64,000 nt of DNA, from contig NZ_CP082944.1 of the NCBI RefSeq assembly GCF_019933155.2, positions 4,156,001 to 4,220,000 on the forward strand, written 5' to 3'. A model generated the notes under the pieces. The model ran no database searches, was not told where the DNA came from, and was given only the letters and a program-made list of their open reading frames with translations. The position numbers and the translations under genes are program-made. Below, piece after piece: positions 9,123 through 18,682 of the stretch (the stretch's first letter is position 1; the number at the start of each line of letters is the position of its first letter). Origin of the DNA: Metabacillus dongyingensis (lineage in GTDB: Bacteria; Bacillota; Bacilli; Bacillales; Bacillaceae).

Positions 9123-9212
9123 AAAAATCGCGTTCCGCTGCTAGAACAGCTTTTTGATCAGCAATTATATCAAATAAAGCTCATCCAAGCTCCAAATCAT
9201 GGGTATTCGATA

Positions 9213-10316
9213 TTACCTGCCTTTTTGTCTTATTCTATTTTTTATAATGGCAATACCTAGAAGGATAATTGGAATAATCACCTGAAATGGAAGATGCAAA
9301 TATAGTGTAACTATCTGTAAACCTTCCTGCAGATGACCAGAAAAATTACTTGCCATCGTTATAGACAAAGTCAAAATGACGAGACCAATTGGATAAACCA
9401 TTCGTGAAGGTTCTTTGATGTTAAACAAGTTTGCAGTTCCTGTAACAGCTGCATAACAATAGATGCTTATTTTGAAGAAGCCGCCAATAATAAGGGCAAG
9501 CATAAAATACACATCAAGCCGTTCCAAAAAATCTGCAACCTGAATGGTTTGTATTGTACTAAGAAGAGGAAATGCAGCAAGGGTGGTAAGATCCACGCCT
9601 AGAACACTTATGTTAAATGCCATTACAATAGCTAAATTTATTCCACTTAATCCCAAAGCAAACAAACCGGTCATTCTCGCCTTTTTCGATTTATTTAAAT
9701 AAGGCATAATCATCGTAAATACGATGACTTCTCCAAAAGGGACATACAAGGTTTGAGTCATTGCGGCTTTTAAAACCGGGAGAATTCCATCTTCAAGTAC
9801 CGGCTTTAAATTATTAATATCAATTAATCCTGAGACTACAACAAGGATGAAGCCTGTACTTGCGAGCAAGTACATTAATACAAACAGCAATTCACCTGTT
9901 CTTGCCAATACCTCGATTCCTTTTCGAATGGTATAGACAACAGCCAGCGTCAATAATGCGTTTATAATGAACAACGGTGTATCTGGATAAGCAAACGTTA
10001 CCAATAATTCTCCAAAGTCTCGCAATACCCTTGCAGCGAGATATGTAAAATATAAAATATAAAGATAGGAAAGGATGCGCCCGAGTACTTTTCCAATAAT
10101 TTTTTGAGTATATTCTGTTGGAAGCATATCAGGATAAAAACAGTAAAGGCCATGATAGACTACAAATAGGACGAAACCGCCCAGCATACCAAGCAGAACT
10201 GCAATCCAGGCATCCTGTTTTGTCTCGGTAGCAAGCGGAAACAGTAATGCACTTCCAAGTTCGAACAGTAAAATAAGGACAAACAGCTGATATGAGCTAA
10301 TTTTCGCCTTCTCCAC
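9213..10316 (-). CDS. gerKB: germinant receptor B subunit (spore germination permease)
   Basis: A 367-residue integral membrane protein with about ten helices. It belongs to the GerAB/APC-like family (endospore germination permease) and is the predicted germinant-binding subunit in the inner spore membrane. The start is GTG after GGGAAGTGA. It is the last gene of an A-C-B ordered operon, which is the order of B. subtilis gerK and differs from the A-B-C order of gerA and gerB. In B. subtilis GerK takes part in the response to glucose and other members of the AGFK mix. The receptor family is certain; the specific name is inferred from gene order. Confidence 0.88.
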   Translation of the reverse strand: MEKAKISSYQLFVLILLFELGSALLFPLATETKQDAWIAVLLGMLGGFVLFVVYHGLYCFYPDMLPTEYTQKIIGKVLGRILSYLYILYFTYLAARVLRDFGELLVTFAYPDTPLFIINALLTLAVVYTIRKGIEVLARTGELLFVLMYLLASTGFILVVVSGLIDINNLKPVLEDGILPVLKAAMTQTLYVPFGEVIVFTMIMPYLNKSKKARMTGLFALGLSGINLAIVMAFNISVLGVDLTTLAAFPLLSTIQTIQVADFLERLDVYFMLALIIGGFFKISIYCYAAVTGTANLFNIKEPSRMVYPIGLVILTLSITMASNFSGHLQEGLQIVTLYLHLPFQVIIPIILLGIAIIKNRIRQKGR

Positions 10317-10338
10317 TGAATTGTCACTTCCCTTTTAA

Positions 10339-11550
10339 TTATTTATCCATTTCAGATAAGTGGGGCTTTTTTATCATACCTGTTCTGCGAATAAAAGCAT
10401 CAACTTTCACATCTACCTTTACTTCTGGAAAGTGAACATCGTTCCAATCATTTTTTAGCTTTTTCCATTCAACTGGATTGGAGCGATATACAGCATCACC
10501 AAACCCAAAAATATCCGTTTTGTCTTCCTTTGCCAGTTGTACTGCCTCTTTGATCTCTTTCTTGATTTCTTTTTCTAATAATTCTTCGATTTTAAACAAA
10601 ACGTTGGGGTCATTCAGAGTGACAGGAACAGTAACCTCGCCAATATCCCCTTCTGCACGTACATGAATGGAAATATGAGGACGATTATTTTTCATGTCAG
10701 CAGAAATTTTGGTCTTTTGACGGATGACCTGATAGGCAATCGCATCTTTATCCTTCTCGTAGCTGACATTTACATCCGTTGCTTTGATTTTATCAAGCAC
10801 CCATAATATGCCTCTAGCAGGTTTCCCTTGATGCCAATTAACCAGCTTACCCTCTTTAAATATGGCAAGGCCCTCAGCTTGAAGGAATGCATCTAGGGCA
10901 GTTTGTTGAATATTCTCCATCTTTTTTCCTTGTTCTTTATTGCCCACTAAGCGAAAACCGCTGATCACTGGTTCTTTTCCAGAAGATAGAAGGTTTTTAA
11001 CAACTTCTTGAATGTTGACATTCAAATGTTCTCCCCATCGTCTCTCCGTGAATTTTAACGTTTTAATCACTTTATTTGCAGGAATTTTGTCCACGGCAGT
11101 TAATGTCTTTACAATATCTGAAGCATTCGTATCATGTGCGATCACAACTGTGGCTGTAGTTCGAAATTCAGGGTCCCGCACTAAAGCATCAAACATTTTA
11201 TTGATACCTTCTTCTTTTGCCAGTTCCTCGCTGATGATCAGCAGGTTTGTATGTGCGTAATATAGTTTTCGCGAAATCTTGGTTGATGCACGCCGGCTCA
11301 TTTCCACTAAATTTTTACCTGTCGAGGTAAAGACAGAAACGGAAGGACCCTGTCCGCCTCCGCCCCCTTGCGTGCCTCCTGTTACATTCCCTGGATTAAT
11401 AATTTGAAAAGTTCCAACATACTCACCGTTATCATTTTTATCAATTCCCAGAGCTGAGATTAATGCCAGATCATTTAATTCCTTTTTACTCCAGCATCCA
11501 GAGAGAATAGGTATTATGATCAAGAGAAGAAATAATGCTTTTAGATTCAT
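10339..11550 (-). CDS. gerKC: germinant receptor C subunit, lipoprotein
   Basis: A 403-residue Ger(x)C-family lipoprotein. A signal peptide of 18 residues ends in the lipobox LSGC with Cys19. It is followed by the family hallmark KKELNDLALISALGIDK. A Gly-rich loop (GGTQGGGGGQG) lies near residue 75. The start codon overlaps the gerKA stop (ATGA), so the two are translationally coupled. The C subunit is lipid-anchored on the outer face of the inner spore membrane and is needed for receptor function. Confidence 0.9.
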   Translation of the reverse strand: MNLKALFLLLIIIPILSGCWSKKELNDLALISALGIDKNDNGEYVGTFQIINPGNVTGGTQGGGGGQGPSVSVFTSTGKNLVEMSRRASTKISRKLYYAHTNLLIISEELAKEEGINKMFDALVRDPEFRTTATVVIAHDTNASDIVKTLTAVDKIPANKVIKTLKFTERRWGEHLNVNIQEVVKNLLSSGKEPVISGFRLVGNKEQGKKMENIQQTALDAFLQAEGLAIFKEGKLVNWHQGKPARGILWVLDKIKATDVNVSYEKDKDAIAYQVIRQKTKISADMKNNRPHISIHVRAEGDIGEVTVPVTLNDPNVLFKIEELLEKEIKKEIKEAVQLAKEDKTDIFGFGDAVYRSNPVEWKKLKNDWNDVHFPEVKVDVKVDAFIRRTGMIKKPHLSEMDK

Positions 11551-13178
11551 TCTGATCGTCCTTCTTTGAACTTAATATTTACCATTCCTCGGTTTTCAGG
11601 GGGGCCAGGCTTCTGGTCTTTCCCTCTCCGATTCATATTTTTATTGATTAATCTTGGTCTTTCTTTTAAAGACCACCATGGCAATCGAACAATTGTATCA
11701 CCTGTATTCGTCGGAATAAAGGGGGCAAATGGTGCCATGTAGGGTACACCAAAAGATCGTAAACCGCATAGATGAACAATCATCATGATAAATGTAAGAA
11801 TAATTCCATAAAAACCAAATGAAGCAGCACTCAGCATAAAGATAAATCGTATCAAACGGGCAGAAATGGCTATAGCATATGAAGGAGTAGCAAAACTTGC
11901 AATCGCAGTGATGGCTACAATAATCACCATGGCTGGCGATACTATACCGGCCTGTACAGCCGCTTGCCCAATTACAAGAGCTCCGACAATTGAGATTGCC
12001 GATCCAATCGCTTTTGGCATTCGTATCCCAGCTTCTCGTAATATTTCAAATGTCACTTCCATAACGATTGCTTCAACAAGGGATGGGAAAGGTACGGCTT
12101 CACGCTGGGCTGCAACTGCGATTAAGAGAGGTGTTGGGATCATCTCTTGATGGAATGTTGTTGCAGCAACATAAACAGCAGGTGCTATCAGGGATATAAA
12201 GAAAATTAGGATGCGCAGGAAACGCAGTGCAGTGGCGATATCAAACCGAACGTAATAATCTTCTGATGACTGAAAAAACTGGATAAATAATGCTGGAGCT
12301 AACAGCACAAATGGCGTGCCATCTACAAATATGGCCACTCTTCCTTCCAGGAGATTTCCTGCTACCATATCTGGTCTTTCTGTATGATAGAGTGTTGGAA
12401 ATGTTGTAAATGACTGATCTTCAATCATCTGTTCAATATAGCCAGACTCAAGAATGCTATCGAGATTAATTCTCTCTAGCCTTTTGCGAACTTCTTTAAT
12501 AATTTCATCTTTGGCAATACCATTGATATACATGATGACAACATCTGTGTTCGTAACGGTGCCAATTTTAATAGACTCAATCCATAAGTTTGGATTTTTA
12601 ATAATTCTCCTAACCATGGCTGTATTCGTACCAATTGATTCAGTAAAACTTTCTCTAGAACCACGGACTGCCACCTGAGTTCCAGGCTCCAGTATTGAAC
12701 GCCTTTCCCCTCCTTTTGTGCTAGCACTCAACCCTATATTTGTACCGTTTACTAATATAATGGTTTCACCCGACATTAAGGATAACAACAGTTCATTCCA
12801 ATCATTTATCTTTTTTACACTGCCTAAAGAAACAATCTTGTCTGCCATGCTGTCTATGATTTCTTCATGGTTATCTGTTCTTTCTTTTAAATCAAAATCA
12901 TCCATTATTGATTCAATTATAAAATCGTTGATGGATTGGTTATCTACAATACCCTCAATATAAACAATTGCTGCTCTAATTTCAGGATATTTACTGATTT
13001 TCAGCATTCGAATGATGACATCTGAGCTGTTTCCTGTTTTTTGATTTATAGTTGCAATATTTTCTGCCAGAGATATGCCTATGAGCTCTGAAGATTCATT
13101 ATTTGAATGACCTTCACTATTTTTTTTATTCTTTTCATTTACATTTTTTGATTTAAGCTTTTTAAAAAATGAGGGCAT
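11547..13178 (-). CDS. gerKA: germinant receptor A subunit
   Basis: A 543-residue GerA-family protein. A hydrophilic N-terminal domain of about 270 residues (Asn- and Lys-rich at the very start) contains the typical IIRMLKIS and IYIEGIVDNQ segments. Then comes a membrane region with 4-6 helices (residues 290-460), including the conserved ALRFLRILIFFISLIAPAVYVA and EAGIRMPKAIG, and a basic tail. The ribosome binding site is a modest GAAAGG. It is the first gene of the gerKA-KC-KB operon. Such operons are made in the forespore under sigma G; I could not find a convincing sigma G promoter by eye. Confidence 0.9.
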   Translation of the reverse strand: MPSFFKKLKSKNVNEKNKKNSEGHSNNESSELIGISLAENIATINQKTGNSSDVIIRMLKISKYPEIRAAIVYIEGIVDNQSINDFIIESIMDDFDLKERTDNHEEIIDSMADKIVSLGSVKKINDWNELLLSLMSGETIILVNGTNIGLSASTKGGERRSILEPGTQVAVRGSRESFTESIGTNTAMVRRIIKNPNLWIESIKIGTVTNTDVVIMYINGIAKDEIIKEVRKRLERINLDSILESGYIEQMIEDQSFTTFPTLYHTERPDMVAGNLLEGRVAIFVDGTPFVLLAPALFIQFFQSSEDYYVRFDIATALRFLRILIFFISLIAPAVYVAATTFHQEMIPTPLLIAVAAQREAVPFPSLVEAIVMEVTFEILREAGIRMPKAIGSAISIVGALVIGQAAVQAGIVSPAMVIIVAITAIASFATPSYAIAISARLIRFIFMLSAASFGFYGIILTFIMMIVHLCGLRSFGVPYMAPFAPFIPTNTGDTIVRLPWWSLKERPRLINKNMNRRGKDQKPGPPENRGMVNIKFKEGRSE

Positions 13179-13316
13179 AGTATTAAAAACCTTTCTTTTC
13201 TTTCTTTCCTTTTTTTATCTTTTTCATCGTATCTATTTGTTATGCAATATCTAGAAATTATTCGCTAAATGTATAACAGTATAATTTTTCAAATAGGTAG
13301 TGGAGAGTGATATTTA

Positions 13317-13568
13317 ATGAAGATGATTGCCATTCCAATAGTTATGATGATGATGTTAACGGGGATGTCATTTGGGATCGATATTCTTCAAGGATTCGAA
13401 TTGAGAGCATCTCTTTTTAATGCTGTGAATCCCTTTCTTGTGATGGAAACACCCGAATTAGCTGTTTTCATTTTTTTTCTGTTTTGTTTTGTAATGGATG
13501 CCTTTTTCGCCTTTTATAGAAAAAGAAAAAATGTAACTAAGAATTCCAAAAAGCAGCCGCAATCCTAA
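13317..13568 (+). CDS. small two-helix membrane protein, candidate receptor D subunit
   Basis: An 83-residue protein with two predicted membrane helices (about residues 3-20 and 48-66) and a basic, polar C-terminal tail (RKRKN...KKQPQS). GGAGAGTGA precedes its ATG. It is divergent from gerKA with 138 bases between the starts. Small two-helix D-subunit proteins of this size are encoded next to many ger operons in Bacillus and modulate germination. That knowledge, the topology and the position are the only grounds for the assignment; no sequence motif proves it. Confidence 0.55.
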   Translation: MKMIAIPIVMMMMLTGMSFGIDILQGFELRASLFNAVNPFLVMETPELAVFIFFLFCFVMDAFFAFYRKRKNVTKNSKKQPQS

Positions 13569-13578
13569 AAGAGGGCAT

Positions 13579-13606
13579 AAAAAAGGGAGCTGCTCCGCAA
13601 CTCCCT
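13579..13606 (-). terminator. hairpin between the small ger gene and the permease
   Basis: AGGGAG and CTCCCT arms with an inner TGC/GCA pairing; six T residues follow on the minus strand. It may also stop the plus-strand gene, though without a T tract there. Confidence 0.6.
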
Positions 13607-13830
13607 AGAATTCATTCAATTTTTTATACCTAAGCACTCTATAAGTTTGCTAGGGTAAGCAGGATATTGCCAGCCGTATTTTTCGGACAACTAGTCTTCA
13701 GGCTTCCTTAGGCAAAAAAAGGACCTAGTATACGATTGATATATTTTTAACAACTTGTAAGTTTCTTTGTTAAAGCGCCCAATAATTGAAAAGACAAAAG
13801 CTGTAACAGTACTATTTATATACATAGAAA

Positions 13831-13860
13831 ATTCCCTGTCTTGAAAAAAGGACAGGGAAT
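13831..13860 (-). terminator. terminator after the CycA-type permease
   Basis: Perfect 10-bp stem ATTCCCTGTC/GACAGGGAAT with a 10-base loop, about 110 bases beyond the permease stop and followed by TTTTC on the minus strand. No gene is seen between 13569 and 13969. Confidence 0.65.
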
Positions 13861-13969
13861 CTTCCATCTTTATATAATTCAAGGTAAATCATCCACGATG
13901 TTTCCTTGAGGGTACTCATTTCACTTAGTGACCTCGGAATCACATTCAAGAAGCTTTTTCCGATGCTTC

Positions 13970-15361
13970 TTAATTTTCCGCTACCTTTCCCTGATTCGCT
14001 TGATTTGCCTTCGTGTTCCGCATCTTATAAATCGCAATCAGCAAAATAAACCAAACAGGAGTTACGAATAAGGCAACGCGAGTATCTTCCGCAAGTGCGA
14101 GCACGACAAGGACGAACGCTAGGAATACAAGGATCAAGTAATTTGAAAATGGATAAAGCGGCAATTTAAATTTGTTCGCTTTTGCCAGGTCTGGTCTTGT
14201 TTTACGGTATTTCAAATGACTGATGACAGTAATTCCCCAAATAAATATGAAACATACTGTAGAAATACTTGTAATCAGTGTGAATACGCCTTCTGGCATA
14301 ACATAGTTCAAAACAACGGAAATTAGAATGACAACAGTTGAAAAGAACAATGCATTGGATGGTACTTTACGGGCATCAAGTTTTGCAAATGGTACAGGTG
14401 CATTTTTATCTTTGGCAAGTGAGTATACCATCCGGCTAGTACTGAAGATTGCACTGTTGCAAGCCGACGCAGCCGATGTTAGGACAACAAAATTGACGAT
14501 ACCAGCTGCTGCTGCGATACCGACTGCCACGAATACTTGGACGAATGGGCTTTCCGTTGGAATGATTGCGTTCCACGGATAAACACTCATAATGACAATA
14601 AGTGCGCCAATGTAGAAAATGATAATCCGAATAGGGATATTATTGATTGCTTTTGGGATAACTCTTTCCGGATCTTCTGTTTCACCTGCTGTAAGTCCTA
14701 CAAGTTCAATGCCAACAAACGCAAACACGACCATCTGGAATGAGAGGATAAAACCATTTATGCCGTTTGGGAACATGCCGTCGTGGCTCCATAGATTCGC
14801 AAAACTGGCTGCGCCTGAATTAGTAGAAAATCCTTTAATAATCATGAAAATACCGATAACAATTAGTGCTAGAATAGCGATGACTTTAATTAATGCGAAC
14901 CAGAATTCCATTTCACCAAAAAGTTTTACGGTTGCAAGGTTCATAATCAGCAAAATGACAAGCGCAATTAATCCTGGCATCCATTGTGGTACATCAGGAA
15001 ACCAATACTGGGTATAGAGACCAACTGCAGTTAAGTCAGCCATTGCGATTGAAATCCAGCAAAACCAGTAGGTCCAGCCAGTCATAAATGCTGCCATATT
15101 ACCTAAATAGTCTCTTACAAAGTCAACAAAAGAATGATAGTTCAAATTGCTTAAGAGTAATTCTCCAAGTGCGCGCATGATTAAAAAACAAATAACGCCT
15201 GTAATCAGGTAAGCAAATAAAATCGATGGTCCTGCTAAATGAATTGATTTTCCTGCTCCAAGAAATAACCCTGTTCCTATTGCCCCTCCGATAGCGATTA
15301 GTTGTACGTGCCTGTTTTTAAGACCTCTCGACAATTCTTGTTCCTGCATATAATTCCCCAC
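13970..15361 (-). CDS. D-serine/D-alanine/glycine-type permease (CycA/AapA family)
   Basis: A 463-residue APC-family permease with about 12 helices. By recall it follows E. coli CycA nearly end to end (NRHVQLIAIGGAIGTGLFLGAGKSI, MRALGELLLSNL, TGWTYWFCWI, NLATVKLFGEMEFWFA). CycA imports glycine, D-alanine and D-serine; B. subtilis AapA is the matching family member. The annotated start is GTG; an ATG four codons later (15349) is an equal candidate, since neither has a clean ribosome binding site. It is monocistronic. Substrate is inferred from family. Confidence 0.87.
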   Translation of the reverse strand: MGNYMQEQELSRGLKNRHVQLIAIGGAIGTGLFLGAGKSIHLAGPSILFAYLITGVICFLIMRALGELLLSNLNYHSFVDFVRDYLGNMAAFMTGWTYWFCWISIAMADLTAVGLYTQYWFPDVPQWMPGLIALVILLIMNLATVKLFGEMEFWFALIKVIAILALIVIGIFMIIKGFSTNSGAASFANLWSHDGMFPNGINGFILSFQMVVFAFVGIELVGLTAGETEDPERVIPKAINNIPIRIIIFYIGALIVIMSVYPWNAIIPTESPFVQVFVAVGIAAAAGIVNFVVLTSAASACNSAIFSTSRMVYSLAKDKNAPVPFAKLDARKVPSNALFFSTVVILISVVLNYVMPEGVFTLITSISTVCFIFIWGITVISHLKYRKTRPDLAKANKFKLPLYPFSNYLILVFLAFVLVVLALAEDTRVALFVTPVWFILLIAIYKMRNTKANQANQGKVAEN

Positions 15362-15604
15362 TCTCTATTTCTAGTCTTTTTGCATTTGCTGATTATAAAT
15401 ATTTTAATAATAAATTTAAAATCAGATAATTGCAAATTAACATTCAACTAAAAGCTTAACATATTATCAGGTAGTTCGACCGCATAAAAAACTACCAATT
15501 TCGAATTCTTGCTGCAGAAAGGTATAGTAATCTACCCTTCTAGGCATATTTAGTAAGCTCTTTGCAATTTCAACAGCTAGATAATTCAGATCAAAATAAG
15601 GTAT
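15362..15604. other. intergenic region upstream of the permease
   Basis: No gene seen. AT-rich and presumably the promoter region of the minus-strand permease; no recognised operator. Confidence 0.3.
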
Positions 15605-15631
15605 AAAAAAAGAGTACCTTTTTAGGCACTC
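15605..15631 (-). terminator. terminator after phoD
   Basis: GAGTGCC/GGTACTC hairpin (one G-T pair) followed on the minus strand by seven T residues. Confidence 0.8.
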
Positions 15632-15666
15632 AATCATAATTAATGAGAAAAAGAATTTTTGAATGA

Positions 15667-17283
15667 TTAAACAGGAAGCGCTTCCTCTGTCTTTACTTGC
15701 TGCAAGCTTGATTTCCCATCTTCCACAATGAATGAAGTGCGTGTTTCAATTGGTGCACCCGGTCTAGATACATATGGAACTACCAGATAATCTGTTTGCC
15801 ACTTTTGCTGGGTTAGTTTGCACCGCACATAACCGCGCTGGTTACTGAAAAATTTAATATGAGGATTTTCCTGCAGGATTTGTTCAGTGTTGCTATTTAC
15901 ATCGGAACCGTCTCCACCAGAGGTAATAGATGTTCCGACAAACTCAACCGCCACATTTTTCGAGTTTTCTTCATCAAAGTTAGCTTTAACCTCATTTGCC
16001 CAGCTCGTGTGAACATCCCCGGTCAAGACAACAGTATTTGAAATATTTTTCTCCTCTAAAAAGTTCAGTACACGTTGGCGTGCACCAGGATACCCATCCC
16101 AAGCATCCATACTGTAGGACTCCTTATCTGGACCAATAGCGCCATCACGTCTTGCAAAGAAGACTTGTTGTGCAAGAACCTTCCATTTTGCCTGTGATGA
16201 AGCAAGCCCATCTAATAGCCAACGCTCCTGTTTTTCGCCTAGAAGGGTACGGGATGGATCCTGCGACTCAGGTGTCGGACTGTCCCATCCGTCACCATTA
16301 GCCTGATCATCTCTATATTGACGTGTATCAAGCAGACTGATATCTACTAAATTTCCAAAGGAGAGTCGGCGGTATATTTGCATACTGCTTCCATTTGGGA
16401 AGGATGTACGTCGGAGAGGCATGTGTTCATAATATGCCTGGAAGGCGATAGCCCTTCTTTTTAAGAAAGCTTCCTCGGACTGCTTTTCAGGATCTTGGGG
16501 AACATCTCCAGCCCAGTTATTATCCACTTCATGGTCATCAAGTGTTACTAGCCACGGAAAATTGGCATGGGCGGCCTGTAAATCACTGTCTAATTTATAT
16601 AAGGCATAACGGTTGCGATAATCGTCAATCGTATAGATTTCTGGAAAATCTTTTTCGATAGGCCGAACACCGTTTGAGTTATGAGTACCTTCATAAATAT
16701 AGTCCCCTAAATGGATAACCAAATCCAAGTCATCCTTGGCCATATGCTGATAAGCTGTGTAGTAGCCAGTTGGCCAATTTTGGCAGGAAGCAAACGCGAA
16801 GTTTAGCTTTTCTACCTGACTATGTAAAGCAGGAGCAGTCTTAGTTCGGCCTACTGGACTGATCTCAGAACCGGCCTTAAAACGGTAATAATACCAACTT
16901 GAAGCATCCAAGCCATTGACTTCGACATGGACGGAATGTCCCAATTGAGGCTTTGAAACCTCTGTTCCTCTTTTTACGACTTTTTTAAATTCTGGATCTA
17001 GAGAAACTTCCCATTGTACAGGAAATGGATGGGGTGACATGCCTCCTCCATTAAGCGGGTCTGGGGCAAGTCTTGTCCATAAAACAACACTATCCTGCAA
17101 TGGGTCACCCGAAGCAATTCCTAATGTAAAAGGATATGATAAGCGCTTAGACTGTGCAGAGGCGAAATTCATCGGTATTGTGTTGACAATCGAAGCGCCA
17201 AGTACAATTCCCACTCCTTTTCCTGTTTTCTTTAAAAAATTTCTGCGATTGAACTTTTTTGAATTATGGTTAGAATCTTTCAC
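15667..17283 (-). CDS. phoD: alkaline phosphatase/phosphodiesterase PhoD, Tat-exported
   Basis: A 538-residue PhoD-family secreted phosphodiesterase/phosphatase. The N-terminus has a twin-arginine signal, NRRNFLKK, followed by a hydrophobic stretch and an Ala-x-Ala-like site. Metal-site segments are visible: LGDYIYE, TLDDHEVDNNW and LTGDVHTSW. The start is GTG at 17283 because AAAGGAGGG lies just upstream; the longer frame to 17349 crosses the promoter. In B. subtilis PhoD degrades wall teichoic acid and other phosphodiesters under phosphate limitation and uses the TatAdCd translocase. Here a TatAC pair sits 12 kb away with phoX. PhoP-box repeats precede the gene. Confidence 0.93.
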   Translation of the reverse strand: MKDSNHNSKKFNRRNFLKKTGKGVGIVLGASIVNTIPMNFASAQSKRLSYPFTLGIASGDPLQDSVVLWTRLAPDPLNGGGMSPHPFPVQWEVSLDPEFKKVVKRGTEVSKPQLGHSVHVEVNGLDASSWYYYRFKAGSEISPVGRTKTAPALHSQVEKLNFAFASCQNWPTGYYTAYQHMAKDDLDLVIHLGDYIYEGTHNSNGVRPIEKDFPEIYTIDDYRNRYALYKLDSDLQAAHANFPWLVTLDDHEVDNNWAGDVPQDPEKQSEEAFLKRRAIAFQAYYEHMPLRRTSFPNGSSMQIYRRLSFGNLVDISLLDTRQYRDDQANGDGWDSPTPESQDPSRTLLGEKQERWLLDGLASSQAKWKVLAQQVFFARRDGAIGPDKESYSMDAWDGYPGARQRVLNFLEEKNISNTVVLTGDVHTSWANEVKANFDEENSKNVAVEFVGTSITSGGDGSDVNSNTEQILQENPHIKFFSNQRGYVRCKLTQQKWQTDYLVVPYVSRPGAPIETRTSFIVEDGKSSLQQVKTEEALPV

Positions 17284-17327
17284 TTTTAACCCTCCTTTTA
17301 TTCTCATTGACCATTTTATATAAGAAC

Positions 17328-17366
17328 TATTTAGAAGATATGACCTCATTGTGAAAGATTTGTAAA
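17328..17366 (-). promoter_or_regulatory. PhoP box upstream of phoD
   Basis: On the minus strand, four hexamers recur every 11 bases: TTTACA (17361-17366), TTCACA (17350-17355), GTCATA (17339-17344) and TAAATA (17328-17333). The first two match the TT(A/T/C)A(C/T)A PhoP consensus and the last two are degenerate. A TATATAAA -10-like run follows, then the ribosome binding site. Confidence 0.7.
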
Positions 17367-17406
17367 TAGCGGAAAAAAGTAGATTAATTGTTTTATTAGG
17401 AACAAG

Positions 17407-17429
17407 AAAAGAGCCCGTGTCAGGGCTTT
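17407..17429. terminator. hairpin upstream of the phoD promoter
   Basis: AAAG(A)GCCC and GGGCTTT arms with a six-base loop, T-rich on both strands. It probably insulates phoD from the genes upstream. Confidence 0.5.
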
Positions 17430-17591
17430 GTATTATTCATGGAGCAGTTCAGATATAAAGTGTGAGTTTATATGCAAAATCCTTTTTATTTATTGTATAA
17501 CTTTGCCCATCTTCAATGATGTCAAGTATTGTTATAAATGAATACCTACCCCGCCCATTCAATAGTGTTTTTTTTCCGCTTTTTGAATAAA

Positions 17592-17616
17592 CGAGCCTGA
17601 CTATAAGTCAAGCTCG
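17592..17616 (-). terminator. terminator after the PI-PLC/GDPD-like gene
   Basis: Ten-bp stem CGAGCTTGAC/GTCAGGCTCG with one G-T pair, about 25 bases after the stop on the minus strand. Confidence 0.7.
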
Positions 17617-17639
17617 CCTTTTTCGAATTTTAAATTTAA

Positions 17640-18539
17640 CTACCAGTTTATATGTTTTTTCGTTCGTTGGGGGTCATTTTCATTTAAGTATTTTTGCAGT
17701 TCTGGCAGATCGTCTGTATTAATCAGATCCACGCTAGCTTTTAAGAGCTCATCCCATATGGCTTTACGGTTTGGAAGCGGCAAATCTGGTGTTGCCCAAA
17801 AACGGACGATCTGCCCGTTTTTATGTGCCTCTGTAACGATGTGATTAAGCTTTTCGCGTTCATGCTGCGGCATCTCGCCATATCCCTGCCAAGTGAAATG
17901 CTTTGTCCAATTGTCGCTGATAACCGGCATAAAATGGTTGGAGACATCAGAACCGAGGTCGCTCATCCGGCCATCGTACGAGGCATAGCGCACGCGCTGG
18001 TTTTCCATAAGTTCACGCGGGCGGTTGCCAGAAATTATTACGGTAACTTCGTTCTGCTTAACTCCGTTATCGGTAAACTTTGTCAGCATTTTATTGTACT
18101 TTTTCAGCTGTTCATGAATGGCGAGATATGTCGCTTCATCTTCAGATTTGATATCAATCCATAGAAGAAAATCCTGGTCATATCCTTTGTAAACTGTCCC
18201 TTTATTATTTTTGATTCGTTCACTCAATGGTTTTAGGTATAGAGATTCAAGCGTACGTTCGGGCTTTATATCAATTTGATCATGAGCTACGAGCAGCTCA
18301 CCGTCTTCGAGCCACACATCGGCTTCTACAGAGGTAAATCCATGATCAAGGGCATCAAATAGTGGGCGTTCATGCTCATAATCGTTATGGGCGTGCGCTT
18401 TTGAAAGCGGCACTGCGGTCGATTTCCCAAAAACAGGTTTTGCATAATCATCTTCTCTTTCTTTTGCTCCTGCAGGAACAGCGGGAAGAATCACTCCAAT
18501 CAAAAACATAGCAATTAACAATACGGTAATCTTTCTCAC
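17640..18539 (-). CDS. secreted PI-PLC/glycerophosphodiester phosphodiesterase family protein
   Basis: A 299-residue secreted TIM-barrel phosphodiesterase. A Sec signal peptide (MRKITVLLIAMFLIG...PAGA) ends near residue 25. The catalytic region is HAHNDYEHERP with His51, then Glu72 and Asp74 (VEADVW) and a second His86 (AHDQ), the acid-base and metal ligands of this fold. The start is GTG after AAGGAG. The gene is 143 bases after the PHP-type esterase gene on the same strand, with no terminator between, so the two are probably co-transcribed. The likely role is release of phosphate from phospholipid or teichoic acid fragments. Substrate is not known. Confidence 0.8.
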   Translation of the reverse strand: MRKITVLLIAMFLIGVILPAVPAGAKEREDDYAKPVFGKSTAVPLSKAHAHNDYEHERPLFDALDHGFTSVEADVWLEDGELLVAHDQIDIKPERTLESLYLKPLSERIKNNKGTVYKGYDQDFLLWIDIKSEDEATYLAIHEQLKKYNKMLTKFTDNGVKQNEVTVIISGNRPRELMENQRVRYASYDGRMSDLGSDVSNHFMPVISDNWTKHFTWQGYGEMPQHEREKLNHIVTEAHKNGQIVRFWATPDLPLPNRKAIWDELLKASVDLINTDDLPELQKYLNENDPQRTKKHINW

Positions 18540-18682
18540 ATTAAATCCGCTCCTTCTTTATTTAGTAGAGAGATTGATAGATCATAAGTTCGGAAACTCA
18601 TATAAAATCATTTAATGAATGATAAAAATATAAATAATACAGAGGCGCGCCGTAGACACCTGCACTTTTTGGGTTCTAACTG

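Noticed and set aside
9030..9125. Coding-like stretch reading DNIAPDDVRRMRNWIATQKK
   Set aside because: It looks like the tail of a protein, but there is no start codon after an upstream stop and it runs into the gerK terminator; too short to call even as a pseudogene.
13179..13316. Sigma G promoter for gerKA or the divergent small gene
   Set aside because: CATAACA and GTATAACA resemble -10 boxes, but no -35 box lies at the right distance.
13691..13882. 63-codon minus-strand frame after the CycA-type permease
   Set aside because: It runs straight through a perfect 10-bp terminator hairpin and has no recognisable product.
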